Positions 5,559-6,120 of a stretch of DNA of 6,120 bases are shown one piece after another (the first letter of the stretch is position 1; the number at the start of each line of letters is the position of its first letter). Source of the stretch: Acidobacteriota bacterium (lineage in GTDB: Bacteria > Acidobacteriota > Vicinamibacteria > Vicinamibacterales > JAKQTR01). Location: positions 1 to 6,120 of the forward strand of contig JAPKZP010000666.1 in NCBI GenBank assembly GCA_026393735.1, written 5' to 3'. The position numbers and the translations under genes are program-made. The notes beneath the pieces are model-generated. The model saw only the letters and a program-made list of their open reading frames with translations. It was not told where the DNA came from and did not search any database.

Positions 5559-5966
5559 ATGGCTGCGCGTACTTCCGCCAAGCGATCCGTTCCCGCCCCT
5601 CCGGCCAGGCCGCTGTGGCTGATCTACCTGCTGGGCTGGCTCATCCCGGGCGGCGGCCACCTGTGGCTGGGCCGCTGGTCCAAGGGCCTCGTGTTTCTCG
5701 TCATGCTGCCGGCGATGTTCGTCTTCGGTCTTGCGCTGCAGGGACGGCTGTTCCCGTTCGAGCCGTCAGAGCCGCTCGTCGCGCTGGCCGCGATCGCCAA
5801 CGTCGGGATGGGGCTGCCGTACTTCGTCGCGCGCGCCCTCGAGTTCGGGGCGGGGCGCGCCGTCGCGGTCACGTACGACTACGGCAACGCGTTCCTGATC
5901 GCCGCGGGCCTGCTGAACGCGCTGGTGATCATCGACGCTCACGACATCGCGCTCGGGCGCAAGTAG
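5559..5966 (+). CDS. Small membrane protein, DUF6677-like / TM2-like
   Basis: This 135-residue protein has a basic, Pro/Ala-rich N-terminus (1-18), then LIYLLGWLIPGGGHLWLGRWSKGL-type sequence (21-44). The PGGGH..LGRW.KG core is shared by TM2-like and DUF6677-like proteins: a helix, a Gly-rich turn, and a second helix (about 44-60). A third hydrophobic stretch covers 72-92. The C-terminus, TYDYGNAFLIAAGLLNALVI (105-124) followed by IDAHDIALGRK, is strongly patterned and resembles the ending of acidobacterial DUF6677 proteins; that family name is from recall and needs a profile search. Function is unknown; it is an inner-membrane protein. It lies 4 bases after the DUF2085 stop and 6 bases before the next gene, so it may continue the operon or start from its own promoter. 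Confidence 0.75.
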   Translation: MAARTSAKRSVPAPPARPLWLIYLLGWLIPGGGHLWLGRWSKGLVFLVMLPAMFVFGLALQGRLFPFEPSEPLVALAAIANVGMGLPYFVARALEFGAGRAVAVTYDYGNAFLIAAGLLNALVIIDAHDIALGRK

Positions 5967-5972
5967 GCCGAC

Positions 5973-6120
5973 ATGAACCTTCAGAGTCACCTTCTGCTGA
6001 TGGGCCTGTTCGCATCGTGCGTGGCCGTGGTCGGTGCCGCCATGCTGAAAGACACCCTACGGGAACAGGTGCGCACCGGCGCGGGCATCTTCGGCAGCCT
6101 GGTGGGTGGCGCCGTGGTCC
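5973..6120 (+). CDS. Small hypothetical membrane protein, 3' end outside the window
   Basis: An ATG 6 bases after the DUF6677-like stop opens a frame that stays open for 49 codons to the window edge. It begins MNLQSHLLLMGLFASCVAVV, so residues about 7-24 form a signal anchor or transmembrane helix. A polar stretch KDTLREQVRTG (26-36) and a second Gly/Val-rich hydrophobic segment (37-49) follow. Tight spacing, same strand and same membrane character as its neighbour make it a probable real gene. I do not recognise the family. Confidence 0.6.
   Translation, partial: MNLQSHLLLMGLFASCVAVVGAAMLKDTLREQVRTGAGIFGSLVGGAVV

Noticed and set aside
1..6120. tRNA, rRNA, CRISPR array, riboswitch, insertion sequence or phage genes
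   Set aside because: No spaced repeats, terminal inverted repeats, tRNA-like T-loop pattern or transposase/integrase motif was found, and intergenic space is too small (largest gap 80 bases) for most of these.

Overview
The window is GC-rich bacterial DNA, densely coded, with every supported gene on the + strand. Gene content suggests a heterotrophic, soil-type Acidobacteriota, possibly Vicinamibacteria. The clues are a secreted LecA-like domain protein, the MeaB/epimerase pair, a DUF2085 protein and a DUF6677-like protein ending in a conserved DAHDIALGRK-type tail. This placement is inference from family recall; there is no rRNA or marker gene to confirm it.

Layout. (1) 1-618: the 3' part of a secreted protein with a small SH3/Sm-like beta domain, an Asn/Asp/Gly-rich linker and a C-terminal PA-IL (LecA)-like domain. 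(2) 679-1635: a membrane fatty acid desaturase with three histidine boxes. (3) 1636-1715: a short intergenic region with an extended -10-like element. (4) 1716-1832: a 38-codon ORF that joins the first ~21 residues of an acyl-CoA dehydrogenase to its last ~14, in frame; the roughly 350-residue catalytic body is missing. (5) 1839-5554: a tight gene string, meaB, mce (methylmalonyl-CoA epimerase), mtnP (methylthioadenosine phosphorylase), an adenosine kinase of the mycobacterial AdoK type, and a DUF2085 membrane protein. Gaps run from a 4-base overlap to 2 bases. (6) 5559-6120: a DUF6677-like membrane protein and the start of another small membrane protein that runs off the window.

How the genes fit together. 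MeaB protects and loads adenosylcobalamin-dependent methylmalonyl-CoA mutase, and the epimerase supplies that mutase with the right stereoisomer, so this half belongs to propionyl-CoA/branched-chain catabolism. An acyl-CoA dehydrogenase at the head of such an operon would make sense, which makes its collapse into a 38-residue remnant the most striking feature here. MtnP and AdoK form a purine-salvage half: one cleaves methylthioadenosine (and, in many bacteria, 5'-deoxyadenosine) to adenine, the other converts adenosine to AMP. A link through 5'-deoxyadenosine released by B12 enzymes is possible but is inference. The mutase itself is not in the window. No tRNA, rRNA, CRISPR, insertion sequence or phage gene was seen.
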